Source of the DNA: Dakarella massiliensis
GTDB lineage: Bacteria > Pseudomonadota > Gammaproteobacteria > Burkholderiales > Burkholderiaceae_F
NCBI RefSeq assembly: GCF_001182045.1
Contig: NZ_CVTY01000006.1
Span: forward strand, 62,001 to 126,000
Reading direction: 5' to 3'
Length of the DNA: 64,000 nt
The notes beneath the pieces were generated by a model. It was not told the origin of the DNA. It saw only the letters and a program-made list of their open reading frames with translations, and ran no database searches. A program made the translations under genes and the position numbers. Shown here one piece after another: positions 36,101 to 45,329 of this stretch (position 1 is its first letter; every line of letters starts with the position of its first letter).

Positions 36101-37891
36101 TAAACGCCGCGATGTGGTGCAGCTTCGCCATATCGCGTTCAGTGAGGATCGGCTGCATCACTTCCAGACGCCGGGGCGGATTGACGTTATTCACGTCAAG
36201 GAGATTCGGCTTCGGACCGATAAAGGAAATGAGGCTCGTCACGAGCTCCTCACGGATCGGGTCGATCGGAGGATTCGTCACCTGAGCGAAGAGCTGCTTA
36301 AAGTAATTGAAGAAAGGCCTATCTTTCTTTGACAGAACCGGAAGCGAGACGTCGTTCCCCATGGAGCCGATCGGCTCCATCGCCTTCTCCATCATCGGAC
36401 CGAGGATGACATCGATATCTTCCTGCGTCATCCCGAACGCCTTCTGGAGTTCGAAGAGGCGGCCGGAGGACACCGCGAACGGCACGGGGTTCACGTCCGG
36501 GCTCTGGAGGTCAGAAAGACGGAGATTCAGGTGCTCCACCCACTCGCGGTAGGGCTTTGCGAGAGAGACCTGGTTCTTGATTTCGGTATCCGGAATGATG
36601 CGGCCCTGAACGGTGTCGATCAGCAGCATCTTCCCCGGCTCCACACGCCACTTGCGGCGGATGCGGCCTTCCGGGATCAGGAGCACGCCCATTTCGGACG
36701 CGAGAATGACGGTGTCGTCATCCGTTTCGACATAACGCGCCGGGCGGAGACCGTTACGGTCAAGCGTCGCGCCGATCTGCACGCCGTCCGTGAAGACGAT
36801 CGCGGCGGGGCCGTCCCAGGCTTCCATCATCGGGGCGTTGTAGGCGTAGAACGCCTGTCGGTCGGCGTCCATCGTACGGGCCTTTTCCCAGGCTTCGGGG
36901 ACCAGCATCATCATGGACTGCGCGAGCGAGTAGCCGCTCATCACGAGGACTTCGAGGGCGTTATCGAGGCTCGCCGTGTCGCTCTGACCTTCGTAGATCA
37001 GCGGGGCGAGTTTCTTCACGTCGTCCCCCAGCACCGGAGACTCCCAGGTCGCCTCTCGCGCCCGGATCCAGTTGTATTCCCCTTCTCCGTGTTGATTTCG
37101 CCGTTGTGGGCGATATAGCGGTAGGGGTGGGCGAGCGCCCAGGCGGGGAAGGTGTTCGTGGAGAATCGCTGATGCACCACCGCGATCGCGGAGGTGGCCT
37201 CGGGGGCCTGGAGGTCGAGGTAATACTTACCGACCTGATCCGCGAGGAGGAGACCCTTATAGACCACGGTGCGGGTGCTCATCGAGGGGACGAAGTATTC
37301 GTTCCCGTGCTTCAGGTTCAGCGCCTTGATTCGGTGCGAGGCTTCCTTACGGATGACGTAGAGTTTCCGCTCCAGGGCATCCTGCACCATCACGTCCGGG
37401 CCGCGGCCGATGAAGATCTGGCGGATCACCGGGGCGGCTGCCCGCACGGTGTCACTCATCTTCATATGGTGGTCGACCGGGACATCGCGCCAGCCGAGAA
37501 CGACCTGGCCCTCCGCCTTCACGACACGCTCAAGCTCCGCCTCGCACGCCGCGCGGCTCGCGGGCTCCTGCGGGAGGAAGATCATGCCGACACCGTAGTC
37601 CCCCGGAGGCGGGAGCGAGATGCCCTGCTTCGCGAGTTCCTTTCGGTAGTAGCTATCGGGGATCTGAATCAGAATACCGGCACCGTCGCCGCAGAGGGGG
37701 TCAGCCCCGACCGCGCCGCGGTGATCCAGGTTATGCAGGATGAGGAGCGCGTCCTCAATCACCTTATGAGAGACACGGCCCTTGATATTCGCGACGAAAC
37801 CGACGCCGCAGGCGTCGTGCTCTGCCTGCGGTGTGTACAGTCCGTGCTGGGCGGCATCTTTCCGCGCTTCTTCCAAAGTCATTTGAGGCAT
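33186..37891 (-). pseudogene. gltB: Glutamate synthase large subunit, single frameshift
   Basis: Restored length is 1568 residues. The N-terminal glutaminase domain has its nucleophile Cys in DACGVGFVAN and reads [10 protein letters not shown] before the frame is lost. At 37079-37082 the run GGGG should be GGGGG: adding one G gives [18 protein letters not shown] and joins [12 protein letters not shown], the expected GltB sequence. The rest is complete: central domain, FMN/synthase domain with [20 protein letters not shown], the 3Fe-4S Cys block ([17 protein letters not shown]), and the C-terminal beta-helix GXGXG-like repeats (GMSGGVAYV). It makes glutamate from glutamine and 2-oxoglutarate together with GltD, whose gene follows 9 bases downstream. 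Both subunits being broken would block this route of ammonium assimilation. Confidence 0.88.
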
Positions 37892-38280
37892 GACTGGAGT
37901 CTCCCTAAAGATTTTCTTTTTTTATGTGAGAAAGCTTGGGGCACATTCTTTTACCTGTGCGGTGCACGGGGTTCTTTTGAAGTGCGTGTTTGAAAATAAT
38001 GCGTCTATAAAAGGTGTCTTTTCAATTGAAAACGGGGCTTTTTCTCGAGTTACCCATATATAGGCTATGGTGAATTATCTATAGCTGGCGGTATGTCTTA
38101 AGCAGAATCTTTTAGAGAACTACGACATACCACTCACCCCGGTATCACACCCGCCCTATTTTTTCCCGTATACAAAAAATCCCGGATTCAGATATAACAA
38201 ACCCGTTTTCCCGGCCTTTCAGGGTACAGCCATATCTGGTGTAAACCCCCATGAATAAAGGCGTCAGGCGAAAACCCTTG
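37892..38280. other. Intergenic region between gltB and the first Asr-like gene
   Basis: About 390 bases, AT-rich in parts, with no supported gene. It contains the gltB promoter region on the minus strand and an 8-bp inverted repeat GGTATGTC/GACATACC (38090-38097 with 38124-38131) that could fold on either strand. A 61-codon minus-strand frame at 38145-38330 is not called. Confidence 0.4.
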
Positions 38281-38328
38281 GGTGTAACTCCCAGTGGGGG
38301 GAGAGTGTTTCTCCCAAGCTTTTTTTTC
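38281..38328 (+). promoter_or_regulatory. Attenuator-like leader hairpins before the Asr-like gene
   Basis: Plus-strand GGGAGA (38299-38304) pairs with TCTCCC (38310-38315) and is followed four bases later by eight T, a terminator shape. An upstream CTCCC (38288-38292) can pair with the same GGGAG block, giving a mutually exclusive structure. The terminator lies about 130 bases before the Asr-like start codon, as expected for transcriptional attenuation (inference). Confidence 0.4.
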
Positions 38329-38455
38329 ACGGCGGCGCTTATATTTCACTCCATCCAGAAACGCTGATGTGAGTCATCAAGACGCCTGGCTCCCGAGCCC
38401 TGCTGAAACCAGGGATGGGAATAGGAAATTCCTTTTTGGAGCTTCTCGAAAAATC

Positions 38456-38743
38456 ATGAAGAAGACTTTTGCTGCTGTGGCTCTCGCCGCTGCTCTCGCG
38501 TTCTCTGCTTCCTCTTTCGCCGCCCCGGTCCCCGCTGCTTCCCAGCCCGCCGGCACCCAGGCGACCGAGAAGGCTCCCGCTCCTGCTGCCAAGGCTGCTC
38601 CGAAGGCTAAGGCTAAGGCCGTGAAGAAGGCTCACCACAAGGCTGTGAAGAAGGCCGTGAAGCACGCGAAGAAGCATGCCCCCAAGGCTCCGAAGGCTGC
38701 TCCTGCTCCGGAAGCCGCTCCGGCTCCCGCGCCGATGAAGTAA
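38456..38743 (+). CDS. Asr-like (acid-shock-type) secreted Lys/Ala/Pro protein
   Basis: 95 residues from ATG 38456. A Sec signal (MKKTFAAVALAAALAFSASSFAA) is followed by a Pro/Ala stretch and then a Lys/His/Ala-rich segment (AVKKAHHKAVKKAVKHAKK) ending APAPAPMK. The composition and layout are like the enterobacterial acid-shock protein Asr, an intrinsically disordered periplasmic protein that buffers protons. Homology cannot be proven for such low-complexity sequence. A second copy of the family follows 84 bases after its stop. Confidence 0.65.
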   Translation: MKKTFAAVALAAALAFSASSFAAPVPAASQPAGTQATEKAPAPAAKAAPKAKAKAVKKAHHKAVKKAVKHAKKHAPKAPKAAPAPEAAPAPAPMK

Positions 38744-38773
38744 TTCATCTGAATTCAGTTCGCTGATTTCACC

Positions 38774-38804
38774 CGCCCTCCCGAGGCTAAGTCCCGGGAG
38801 GGCG
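38774..38804 (+). terminator. Hairpin after the first Asr-like gene
   Basis: A perfect 10-bp stem CGCCCTCCCG/CGGGAGGGCG with an 11-base loop. The T tail is weak, so it may be a partial terminator or an mRNA-stabilising hairpin between the two Asr-like genes. Confidence 0.6.
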
Positions 38805-38827
38805 TTAACACATAAAGGGTTCTCATC

Positions 38828-39073
38828 ATGATGAAGAAGACGTTTGCCGCAGCCGCGATCGCAGCCGCTCTCGCTTTTCCCGCTTCCGCTTTCGCGGCCC
38901 CTGGTCCTGAAGGCCAGCCGCCCGCGCCGGGTCCTCAGATGGATCAGAAAGCGCCGCCCGCTCCGAAGGCTCAGCCGAAGCACTTGAAGAAGGCCCCGCA
39001 CCGCGCGGCTCTGCGTCACGCGAAGAAGGCTCCGAAGCCGATGCCGGCCCGCAGCCCGCTCCGGCTCCGATGA
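38828..39073 (+). CDS. Second Asr-like protein with an altered C-terminus
   Basis: 81 residues. The signal peptide (MMKKTFAAAAIAAALAFPAS) and Lys/His/Ala/Pro-rich body match the upstream paralogue. The C-terminus reads KPMPARSPLRLR, whereas the other frame, one base shifted, ends AGPQPAPAPMK and stops at 39078, exactly like the paralogue. A -1 change near 39042-39048 therefore changes the last residues only, and a nearly full-length protein is still made. Role as for its neighbour: probable periplasmic acid-stress protein. Confidence 0.65.
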   Translation: MMKKTFAAAAIAAALAFPASAFAAPGPEGQPPAPGPQMDQKAPPAPKAQPKHLKKAPHRAALRHAKKAPKPMPARSPLRLR

Positions 39074-39113
39074 AGTAAAACCGCGGGAGGAGCATTTCAG
39101 CCCCTCCACCGTG

Positions 39114-39148
39114 AAAGGGGTGTCTCATATTAGAGACACCCCTTTTTT
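39114..39148 (+). terminator. Strong terminator after the Asr-like pair
   Basis: Perfect stem AAAGGGGTGTCTC/GAGACACCCCTTT with loop ATATTA and a tract of seven T. Confidence 0.95.
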
Positions 39149-39338
39149 TGACCCCATAAAGAGCGCTTTCCTTCTTCCCTATGGGATAAATGAATAGCGG
39201 GTAATACCTCAGGAGTCCCGTATTCAGGGCGTTTGCTCCCCCTTTTGAGGGTCAGGTTTCCGTTCGCTCAAGGGTAAAATTTCTTCTTACCGCGATTCAT
39301 TTATTGACTGGTTTTTTCGTTTCTCCCACTTTACTCAG

Positions 39339-41684
39339 ATGACACTTCCAACACCTGATCACCTCACCACCGCGAGCCACTGGGGCGTATTCCGCGCCGC
39401 CGTCGATGACGGCCGAATTACGCTCACGCCCGCTGCCGGTGATTACTTCCCGAGTCCGAATGTCCGCGCGATTGAGGCCCAGCCCTATATGAAGAGCCGG
39501 GTGCTGCATCCGATGGTGCGGAAGTCGTTCCTCGAGAAGAAACCCGGGAACGCGGCGCTCCGCGGCCGGGATGAGTGGGTGCAGGTGGATTGGGAGACGG
39601 CGCTTGATTTGGCAGCTGACTCGATCAACCACGTCTACGACACCTATGGGCCGTCCGCGGTTTTCGGGCAATCCTACGGCTGGAAGTCTTCTGGCGCCAT
39701 TCAGTCCGCGGTGACGCTCGTCCGCCGGCTGCTCGCGTGCCGCGGCGGGTACGTGAAGGGAGAGAACAACTACTCGAACGGCGCGATGCGGAAAATTCTG
39801 CCTTACGTGATTGGAAGCGCGTACCAGAAGCCGCAGAGTTTTGAGCGGGTGCTCGAGTCCGCCGAGCGGATCGTTTTCTGGAGCGCGGATCCCGCGATCA
39901 CGAACGACATCGACTGGTTCGCATCGACGCACGGCACAAGCCCCTACTACAACGCGCTCATCAACCACCCGCGGATCCGCACGGTGTGCATTAACCCCGT
40001 GAAACCGCTCACCGCGGAAAAGCTTGGCTCCGCCTGGGTGCCGGTGCGTCCGGGAACGGACACCGCTCTGATGCTCGGGATCATCTACGCGCTTGAAGAA
40101 GCGAACCTCGCGGATCACGAGTTCCTGAAAACCCACACCGAAGGCTGGGAAGGATTCCTCGCTTACGTCATGGGGCACGAGGACGGGTGCCCCAAGTCCC
40201 CTTCCTGGACCGCTGACATCTCCGGAGTTCCGGAAGCCACGATCCGCGCGCTCGCCGAAGACCTGGGCACCCACCGCACAACACTCATCACCGGCTGGGG
40301 CGCGCAGCGCGCGGAGTTTGGTGAGCAGTTCCACTGGATGGCGTTTACGCTCGCGGCGTTCTTAGGCCAGATCGGACTCCCGGGCGGCGGCATTCAGACG
40401 GAGTACCACACGGGTTCAGCCGGTGACCTCGCGACCGCGGGGCCTTATATCCCGAATCTCCCGGTCCCGAAAGTGCCGGCGATTCCCCCGTCTCACCCCG
40501 ATCAGGGAAGCCGCGTGATCCCGATCGCGCGTTTCGTTGACTGTATTGAGCATCCGGGGAAGGTGATCGACTTTAATGGCGAAAAGATCACGTACCCCAC
40601 GATCCGGCTTCTCCTCTGGGGCGGCGGCAATCCGTTTACGCACCAGCCGGACACGATGCGGCTCGAACGCGCGTGGCGCTCTGAGCAGCTCGAAGCAACG
40701 ATCGTGATCGAGACGCACTGGACCGCGACCGCAAAGCACGCCGATATCGTGCTCCCGGCGACCACGGTTTACGAGCGGAACGATATTTCAGGTGCCGGAG
40801 AACAGGCACGCAATATGGTGGTCGCGATGCATCAGCTCGTTCCCCCGCAGGGTGAGTGCCGGGATGACTACTGGATCGGGTCAGAGCTCGCCCGCCGGAT
40901 CGGCGTTTTTGACGCCTTTACGGAAGGGAAGACGCTCGAAGACTGGATCCGCGCGACGTACGAAAAGGCCGCGAAAACGGCTGAGCTGTCGCTTGACACG
41001 GTGCCGACGTTTGACGAATTCTGGCGATCCGGGATCCTAAGATTTGAGCCGACCGAATCCGGCCGCCGGTTTGTGGATTTTGAAGACTTCCGGAACGACC
41101 CCGTCGGGCATCCGCTTCAGACCCCGTCCGGAAAAATTGAGATCTGGTCGAAAAAGATTGAGTCCTACGGGTACACGGACTGCCTCCCGCACCCGGCGTA
41201 CTTTGAGCCGTCTGAAGGCTTTGCCCGGGCGACGAAAGAGTTTCCGCTTGCCCTTGTCGCCCCGAAGAGCGTGAAGCGGCTTCACTCGCAGCTTGATGAA
41301 TACGCGAACCGGGAGCCGGACGGCACCCAGCTTCGTGAGCCGCTTACGATCACGAGGAAAGACGCGGAGCCGCGCGGCATTGAGACCGGTGATGTGGTTC
41401 TGGTAAAGAGCCGCCGGGGCGCGGCGCTCGCCCGCGCGGTCGTCGAGAACACGGTGATCCCGGGAGCTGTCGTGCTGCATCACGGCGCGTGGTTTGATCC
41501 GGCGGTGCTGGACGGGAAAGAAATCGACGTCCATGGGAACCCGAACAGCCTCACGCAGGATATCCCGACATCGTCGCTCGCCTGCGGAAACGTCGCGTCT
41601 ACCGCCAATGTGGAAGTTACCAAATGGGTAGGACCGATCCCTGATATCCGGGCGTTCACGCCGCCTTCGGCTGCCGCGAAGTAA
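39339..41684 (+). CDS. Molybdopterin S/N-oxide reductase (BisC/TorZ type, cytoplasmic)
   Basis: 781 residues, close to BisC (about 777) and without signal peptide. Blocks of the DMSO/TMAO reductase family are all present: SQ-free start WGVF, then FGQSYGWKSSGAIQSA near residue 110, where the Ser after GWK is the Mo ligand by family knowledge; GGGNPFTHQPD near 430; THWTATAKHADIVLPAT near 465; and the C-terminal pterin-binding block NSLTQDIPTSSLACGN near 750. There is no N-terminal iron-sulfur Cys motif, consistent with this class. Likely substrates are methionine or biotin sulfoxide or an N-oxide in the cytoplasm. No electron-donor gene is next to it. No strong ribosome site precedes the ATG. 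Confidence 0.85.
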   Translation: MTLPTPDHLTTASHWGVFRAAVDDGRITLTPAAGDYFPSPNVRAIEAQPYMKSRVLHPMVRKSFLEKKPGNAALRGRDEWVQVDWETALDLAADSINHVYDTYGPSAVFGQSYGWKSSGAIQSAVTLVRRLLACRGGYVKGENNYSNGAMRKILPYVIGSAYQKPQSFERVLESAERIVFWSADPAITNDIDWFASTHGTSPYYNALINHPRIRTVCINPVKPLTAEKLGSAWVPVRPGTDTALMLGIIYALEEANLADHEFLKTHTEGWEGFLAYVMGHEDGCPKSPSWTADISGVPEATIRALAEDLGTHRTTLITGWGAQRAEFGEQFHWMAFTLAAFLGQIGLPGGGIQTEYHTGSAGDLATAGPYIPNLPVPKVPAIPPSHPDQGSRVIPIARFVDCIEHPGKVIDFNGEKITYPTIRLLLWGGGNPFTHQPDTMRLERAWRSEQLEATIVIETHWTATAKHADIVLPATTVYERNDISGAGEQARNMVVAMHQLVPPQGECRDDYWIGSELARRIGVFDAFTEGKTLEDWIRATYEKAAKTAELSLDTVPTFDEFWRSGILRFEPTESGRRFVDFEDFRNDPVGHPLQTPSGKIEIWSKKIESYGYTDCLPHPAYFEPSEGFARATKEFPLALVAPKSVKRLHSQLDEYANREPDGTQLREPLTITRKDAEPRGIETGDVVLVKSRRGAALARAVVENTVIPGAVVLHHGAWFDPAVLDGKEIDVHGNPNSLTQDIPTSSLACGNVASTANVEVTKWVGPIPDIRAFTPPSAAAK

Positions 41685-41740
41685 TCTCCCGCGGCACGAG
41701 GTGGGACGGCGCTTCAGCTCGCTTTACACGTTTTGACAAC

Positions 41741-41772
41741 AATGCCTTCAGAGTTTTTCTTCTGAAGGCATT
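41741..41772 (+). terminator. Terminator after the BisC-type gene
   Basis: Perfect 12-bp stem AATGCCTTCAGA/TCTGAAGGCATT with loop and short T tail, 57 bases past the stop. Confidence 0.85.
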
Positions 41773-41892
41773 TTCGCAATTATTGAATACGAAAATATTA
41801 TACATAGTGGGTATAAACGCATTTTTGTGATTAATTGGTGACAAATTAGCCTACAATGAAGTTATAAAACCTTCACACAGAGGAGGTGCGAA

Positions 41893-42357
41893 ATGATCTT
41901 GCCACGCTGTTTCGACTTTCGTGACCGGCTTAACCGCAAGGGTTACTGGCACTGGTACGTCTTTTCGCTCCTCGTGATCGGAATCGGGGCTGTCATCGCC
42001 ATCATGATTGGTCTCCTTGGCTTTGGCACTCCCGAGCTCCGGCTTAACCTCATCCTCAGCTGCAACCTGGTGACTGCGCTCATGGTGCTCGCGATCCAGG
42101 TGCCGATCACGGTGCAGCGGCTGCATGACATTGGGAAGAGCGGCTGGTACGCGCTCGTCTATCTCGTTTTCATCGGCATGGTGGTGTACGACCTGCTTCA
42201 CCCGTTCCCCACCTTCCTCACGGTTCTTGTCCCGTTCACCTTTGTTGTCCTGATTGGCTTTGTGCCGTCTGAACCCCGGAAGAACCGCTACGGGAACTAT
42301 GTGCCGGAAGAGGATAAGTTTTCGGAATCCGAACAGAGTGAGGGTTTCCGGATCTGA
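41893..42357 (+). CDS. DUF805-family membrane protein
   Basis: 154 residues with four hydrophobic segments and the DUF805 signature VQRLHDIGKSGWYAL near residue 77; the N-terminal FDFRDRLNRKGYW is also typical. The C-terminus is polar and acidic. An AGAGGAGGTG ribosome site of full strength precedes the ATG. Function unknown for the family. It stands alone and ends at a hairpin terminator. Confidence 0.85.
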   Translation: MILPRCFDFRDRLNRKGYWHWYVFSLLVIGIGAVIAIMIGLLGFGTPELRLNLILSCNLVTALMVLAIQVPITVQRLHDIGKSGWYALVYLVFIGMVVYDLLHPFPTFLTVLVPFTFVVLIGFVPSEPRKNRYGNYVPEEDKFSESEQSEGFRI

Positions 42358-42407
42358 GTGTTCAGTTTTGCAGTGGTTTCATTGTTGGTCTCTCTAGACT
42401 CACTTTT

Positions 42408-42438
42408 ATAGATTCTGTTAACTCCTGGCAGAATCTAT
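42408..42438 (+). terminator. Terminator after the DUF805 gene
   Basis: 10-bp perfect stem ATAGATTCTG/CAGAATCTAT with an 11-base loop and a run of T. The stem sequence resembles the CTGATAG hairpin family found further on. Confidence 0.85.
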
Positions 42439-42504
42439 TTTTTTATCATGAGAGAGGCAAAAGCCGCGGCCGAAAGCGGTTGAAACAATCAAGAGGTGCG
42501 TGAG

Positions 42505-43305
42505 ATGGAAGACTTTGTGGTGCTGAATAACGGCGTCCGGATGCCCCGCGTAGGGCTCGGCGTCTACGCGATCCCGGTAAATCAGACAAAGGACGCGGTG
42601 CTCACCGCCCTCTCGCTTGGTTACCGCCATATCGATACGGCGCAGCTCTATAAGAATGAGGCTGAGGTCGGCGAAGCGGTCCGGGCGTCCGGTATCCCGA
42701 GAAATGAGATCTTTGTCACCACGAAACTCTGGGGCGCGCGGGATTATGAGGACGCGAAGCGATCGATTGCCCGCTCCCAGCGGGCGCTCGGGATCGGCGT
42801 GATCGACCTGCTTCTGATTCATTGGCCGGGAGAAGATAACCTCGGGGTCTATAGGGCGCTTGAAGAGGCCTATCAAGCGGGCGACGTTCGGGCGATCGGG
42901 ATCTCAAACTTTGTCGAAAACCTCTTCCCCTCGTTCATCAAGCAGGTGGACGTGGTGCCCGCGGTGGATCAGGTTGAGGCGCATGTCTTCTGTCAGCAGA
43001 AGGGGCTCCGGAAAATGATGGCGGAGGCCGGTGTTGTCCCTGAAGCCTGGTCGCCGCTCGGATCAGGAGAGCACAAGATCTTCGGTAACCCCGTTCTGGA
43101 ATCAACAGCGAAGAAGCATCAGAAGTCGGTCGCCCAGGTCGCGCTCCGGTTCCTCGTGCAGTCAGGCTTTGTGATCATTCCGCGAACCACCAAAGCAAAA
43201 CACATGCAGGAGAACCTCGACGTGCTCACGTTTACGCTCGATCCGGACGACATGAAGAGGATTGAATCGCTCGACAACGCGAAGAGCCTCTTTGGCTGGT
43301 GGTAA
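42505..43305 (+). CDS. Aldo/keto reductase
   Basis: 266 residues from ATG 42505 (AAGAGG eight bases upstream; a GTG at 42496 would add three residues). The AKR catalytic tetrad is visible: Asp and Tyr in YRHIDTAQLYKNE, Lys in TTKLWG, His in LLLIHWPG. NADPH-binding residues lie in the C-terminal IPRTTKAKHM block. Length and motifs match the 2,5-diketogluconate reductase / YtbE-like group. A broken SDR and an AraC regulator follow on the same strand, suggesting a small aldehyde or ketone detoxification group. Confidence 0.88.
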   Translation: MEDFVVLNNGVRMPRVGLGVYAIPVNQTKDAVLTALSLGYRHIDTAQLYKNEAEVGEAVRASGIPRNEIFVTTKLWGARDYEDAKRSIARSQRALGIGVIDLLLIHWPGEDNLGVYRALEEAYQAGDVRAIGISNFVENLFPSFIKQVDVVPAVDQVEAHVFCQQKGLRKMMAEAGVVPEAWSPLGSGEHKIFGNPVLESTAKKHQKSVAQVALRFLVQSGFVIIPRTTKAKHMQENLDVLTFTLDPDDMKRIESLDNAKSLFGWW

Positions 43306-43702
43306 AAGCCTTTCATACGCCGAAAACCAGCCGTTTTACTTTATAGATTTTATTGAGATCCTGATAGATTCTGATAGGAACTATCAGGATCTATTAGTTA
43401 CTGATAAGCAATCTTTCCACCTGGAAAGCCCCCTATCCCATTCCTAATCCGATTCTGAGCCTGTCACAAACATCAGTTTGAGCTTCTCAGCAACATCACG
43501 TTCTAAACTGCTCACTAGCATGAAGAACAGATCTACAGGAAGAGAAAAAACGGTAATACGGCGCAATGTCGGCTTAATCACGTAGCATCATCGGTTTTAA
43601 AATCATTCCGATTGATATCGGTGATCGTCTGAATTGAACCTTTCAGCAACAAAACGGCCGCCCATTCCTTCCTCGTCACAAAACATTGGTTTGGAGATAC
43701 TC
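43306..43702. other. Intergenic region between the AKR and SDR genes
   Basis: About 400 bases without a gene. It holds one member of the CTGATAG hairpin family (43356-43392) and, from 43560, the likely promoter region of the SDR gene. Confidence 0.45.
43356..43392. repeat. CTGATAG-type hairpin repeat, copy 1
   Basis: Perfect 12-bp inverted repeat AGATCCTGATAG/CTATCAGGATCT around a 13-base loop that itself contains CTGATAG. The same arms recur at 45289, 56125 and 59966. Confidence 0.8.
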
Positions 43703-44412
43703 ATGACTGAAAAGATTGCTGTCATCATTGGCGCGGGTCCTGGACTGGGTCTCAGCCTCGGGAAGGTGTTTGGAAAGAACGGCTTCACGCCGGTTCTTGT
43801 GAGCCGGAGCGAAGAGAAGCTTGGGAAACTTGTTTCCGATCTGAAAGAACTCGGGATCGACGCCTTCACGGAAACCGCGGATGCGTCTGATACGGCCTCT
43901 CTCAAAAAAGCAATGGCGTCCATCAAAGCCGCTCACGGCGCGCCGACCGTCATGATCTACAACGCAGCGAATACGAGTCCTGAAGCTGGTTGGGGAGTTG
44001 ACACCGAGGAGCTGGTCCAGCACTTCAGACTCGATGTCGCGGGCGCCTGGACGGTGTGCCGCGATCTGATCGAGGATCCTGAGTTTCTTCAGAACAAGAG
44101 TGCCCTTCTCTTCACGGGCGGCGGCTTTGGAATTCACCCCTTCCCCGCTTTTGGCGCCATGAGCCTCACGAAGGCCGCGCTTCGCTCATGCTGAATGAGG
44201 CGGTCGCCCCGAAGGGGATTTATGCCGGCACCGTCACGATCAACGGTCCCATCGGCATGAATGACTTCTTCAGCGCCGACCGCATCGCAGAAGCGTTTTA
44301 TGAGCTTTACGAGAAGCGGACCGAATGCGAAAAGGTGTACGAATACCCCGAACTCGTCGGTTTCAAAGGCACGGCCTCTGAATATTGGTCCCGCGTGTTC
44401 CCGGCGTCCTGA
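43703..44412 (+). pseudogene. Short-chain dehydrogenase/reductase, single frameshift
   Basis: ATG 43703 follows GGAG at a good distance. The NAD(P)-binding motif VIIGAGPGLGLSLG, IYNAANTSP (where NAAN-type motif is expected), and a late GAMSLTKAALRS helix are present, but the usual YxxxK is represented only by SLTKAAL. The frame ends in TGA at 44194. From 44188 the next frame continues MLNEAVAPKGIYAGTVTI, the expected next segment, to 44412. One missing base near 44185-44187 explains this. Restored length is 236 residues. It lies between an aldo/keto reductase and an AraC regulator. Confidence 0.8.
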
Positions 44413-44450
44413 GAACCCGAGTCTCACTGAAACGGTTAGGAGCGCCCCTG

Positions 44451-45260
44451 ATGAATAACGCAATGGAACTGATTCGTTACTCAGACATCATCCTGAGCTG
44501 CTTTATTCCGGGGCAGATGCTCACTGAATCCCGGATCGCGTCTCACGCGCTCGTCTTTGTGCGATCGGGCGTCATGGAAGCGGAGTCTGCCGGCCGGACA
44601 ATCACCATGCCATCGGGCGGCTTTGTGTTTCTGAAGCGCGATCACGCGGTTCGCATCCGGAAGCAAAGCGACGGTGCCCGCCCCTACAGCGCGGTAAGCA
44701 TCCTTCTTCAGAGAAACTTTCTCCGGGATTCCTTCCGGACCCTGAACCCGAAAACACTCCCTCGCACGGCGAAACGGTTTGAGGAAGCGGTGATTCCGCT
44801 TCAGAGCGAACCTGCGCTCGAGAGCCTCTTCGCGTCGCTCCTTCCCTACACCGATGCCCGGGTGAAACCGCTCGCGGAATGGATTGAATTAAAAGAACGG
44901 GAAGCGCTTCTCTGCCTCCTCACGATGAGCCCGAGGTTCTATCCGACGCTATTCGATTTCAGCAGTCCCTGGAAGATTGATCTCCTCGCCTTTATGGAAG
45001 CGAATTTCAGGGAGGATCTGACGCTCGAAGAATTCGCGTCCTACACCGGCCGGAGTCTCGCGACCTTTAAGCGTGACTTCGCGAAGATAAGTCCGCTGAC
45101 TCCTGAGAAGTGGCTCCTCGCGGAGGACCACCGGAAGGTCTCTGACGTGTACCTCGAAGCCGGCTTCCGGAACCGCTCGCACTTCTCAACCACTTTCCGG
45201 AAAAGATACGGCGTGACGCCAGCGGAAGCGGGGCGGGAGCCAGAATCGGTGTCTTTCTGA
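44451..45260 (+). CDS. AraC-family transcriptional regulator
   Basis: 269 residues from ATG 44451 (TTAGGAG upstream). The first 160 residues form a cupin-like sensing domain. The last 100 carry the double HTH: LTLEEFASYTGRSLATFKRD and the conserved second helix block FRNRSHFSTTFRKRYGVTPAE. It starts 38 bases after the SDR stop and probably regulates the AKR/SDR genes. A hairpin of the CTGATAG family follows it. Confidence 0.88.
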   Translation: MNNAMELIRYSDIILSCFIPGQMLTESRIASHALVFVRSGVMEAESAGRTITMPSGGFVFLKRDHAVRIRKQSDGARPYSAVSILLQRNFLRDSFRTLNPKTLPRTAKRFEEAVIPLQSEPALESLFASLLPYTDARVKPLAEWIELKEREALLCLLTMSPRFYPTLFDFSSPWKIDLLAFMEANFREDLTLEEFASYTGRSLATFKRDFAKISPLTPEKWLLAEDHRKVSDVYLEAGFRNRSHFSTTFRKRYGVTPAEAGREPESVSF

Positions 45261-45288
45261 CTCTTAATACTTTCTATTAGATACTGAT

Positions 45289-45325
45289 AGATACTGATAG
45301 ATACGCATAGTAACTATCAGGATCT
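45289..45325. repeat. CTGATAG-type hairpin repeat, copy 2
   Basis: Arms AGATACTGATAG and CTATCAGGATCT pair except for one A:G mismatch. Two extra direct units ATACTGATAG precede the arm. Followed by TTTTT on the plus strand, so it can also terminate the AraC transcript between convergent genes. Confidence 0.75.
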
Positions 45326-45329
45326 ATTT

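Noticed and set aside
38145..38330. 61-codon minus-strand frame upstream of the Asr-like gene
   Set aside because: It overlaps the attenuator-like hairpins and has no protein features.
43356..45325. Hairpin repeats considered as a CRISPR array
   Set aside because: The units are separated by whole genes, are palindromic and lack regular spacers and cas genes.
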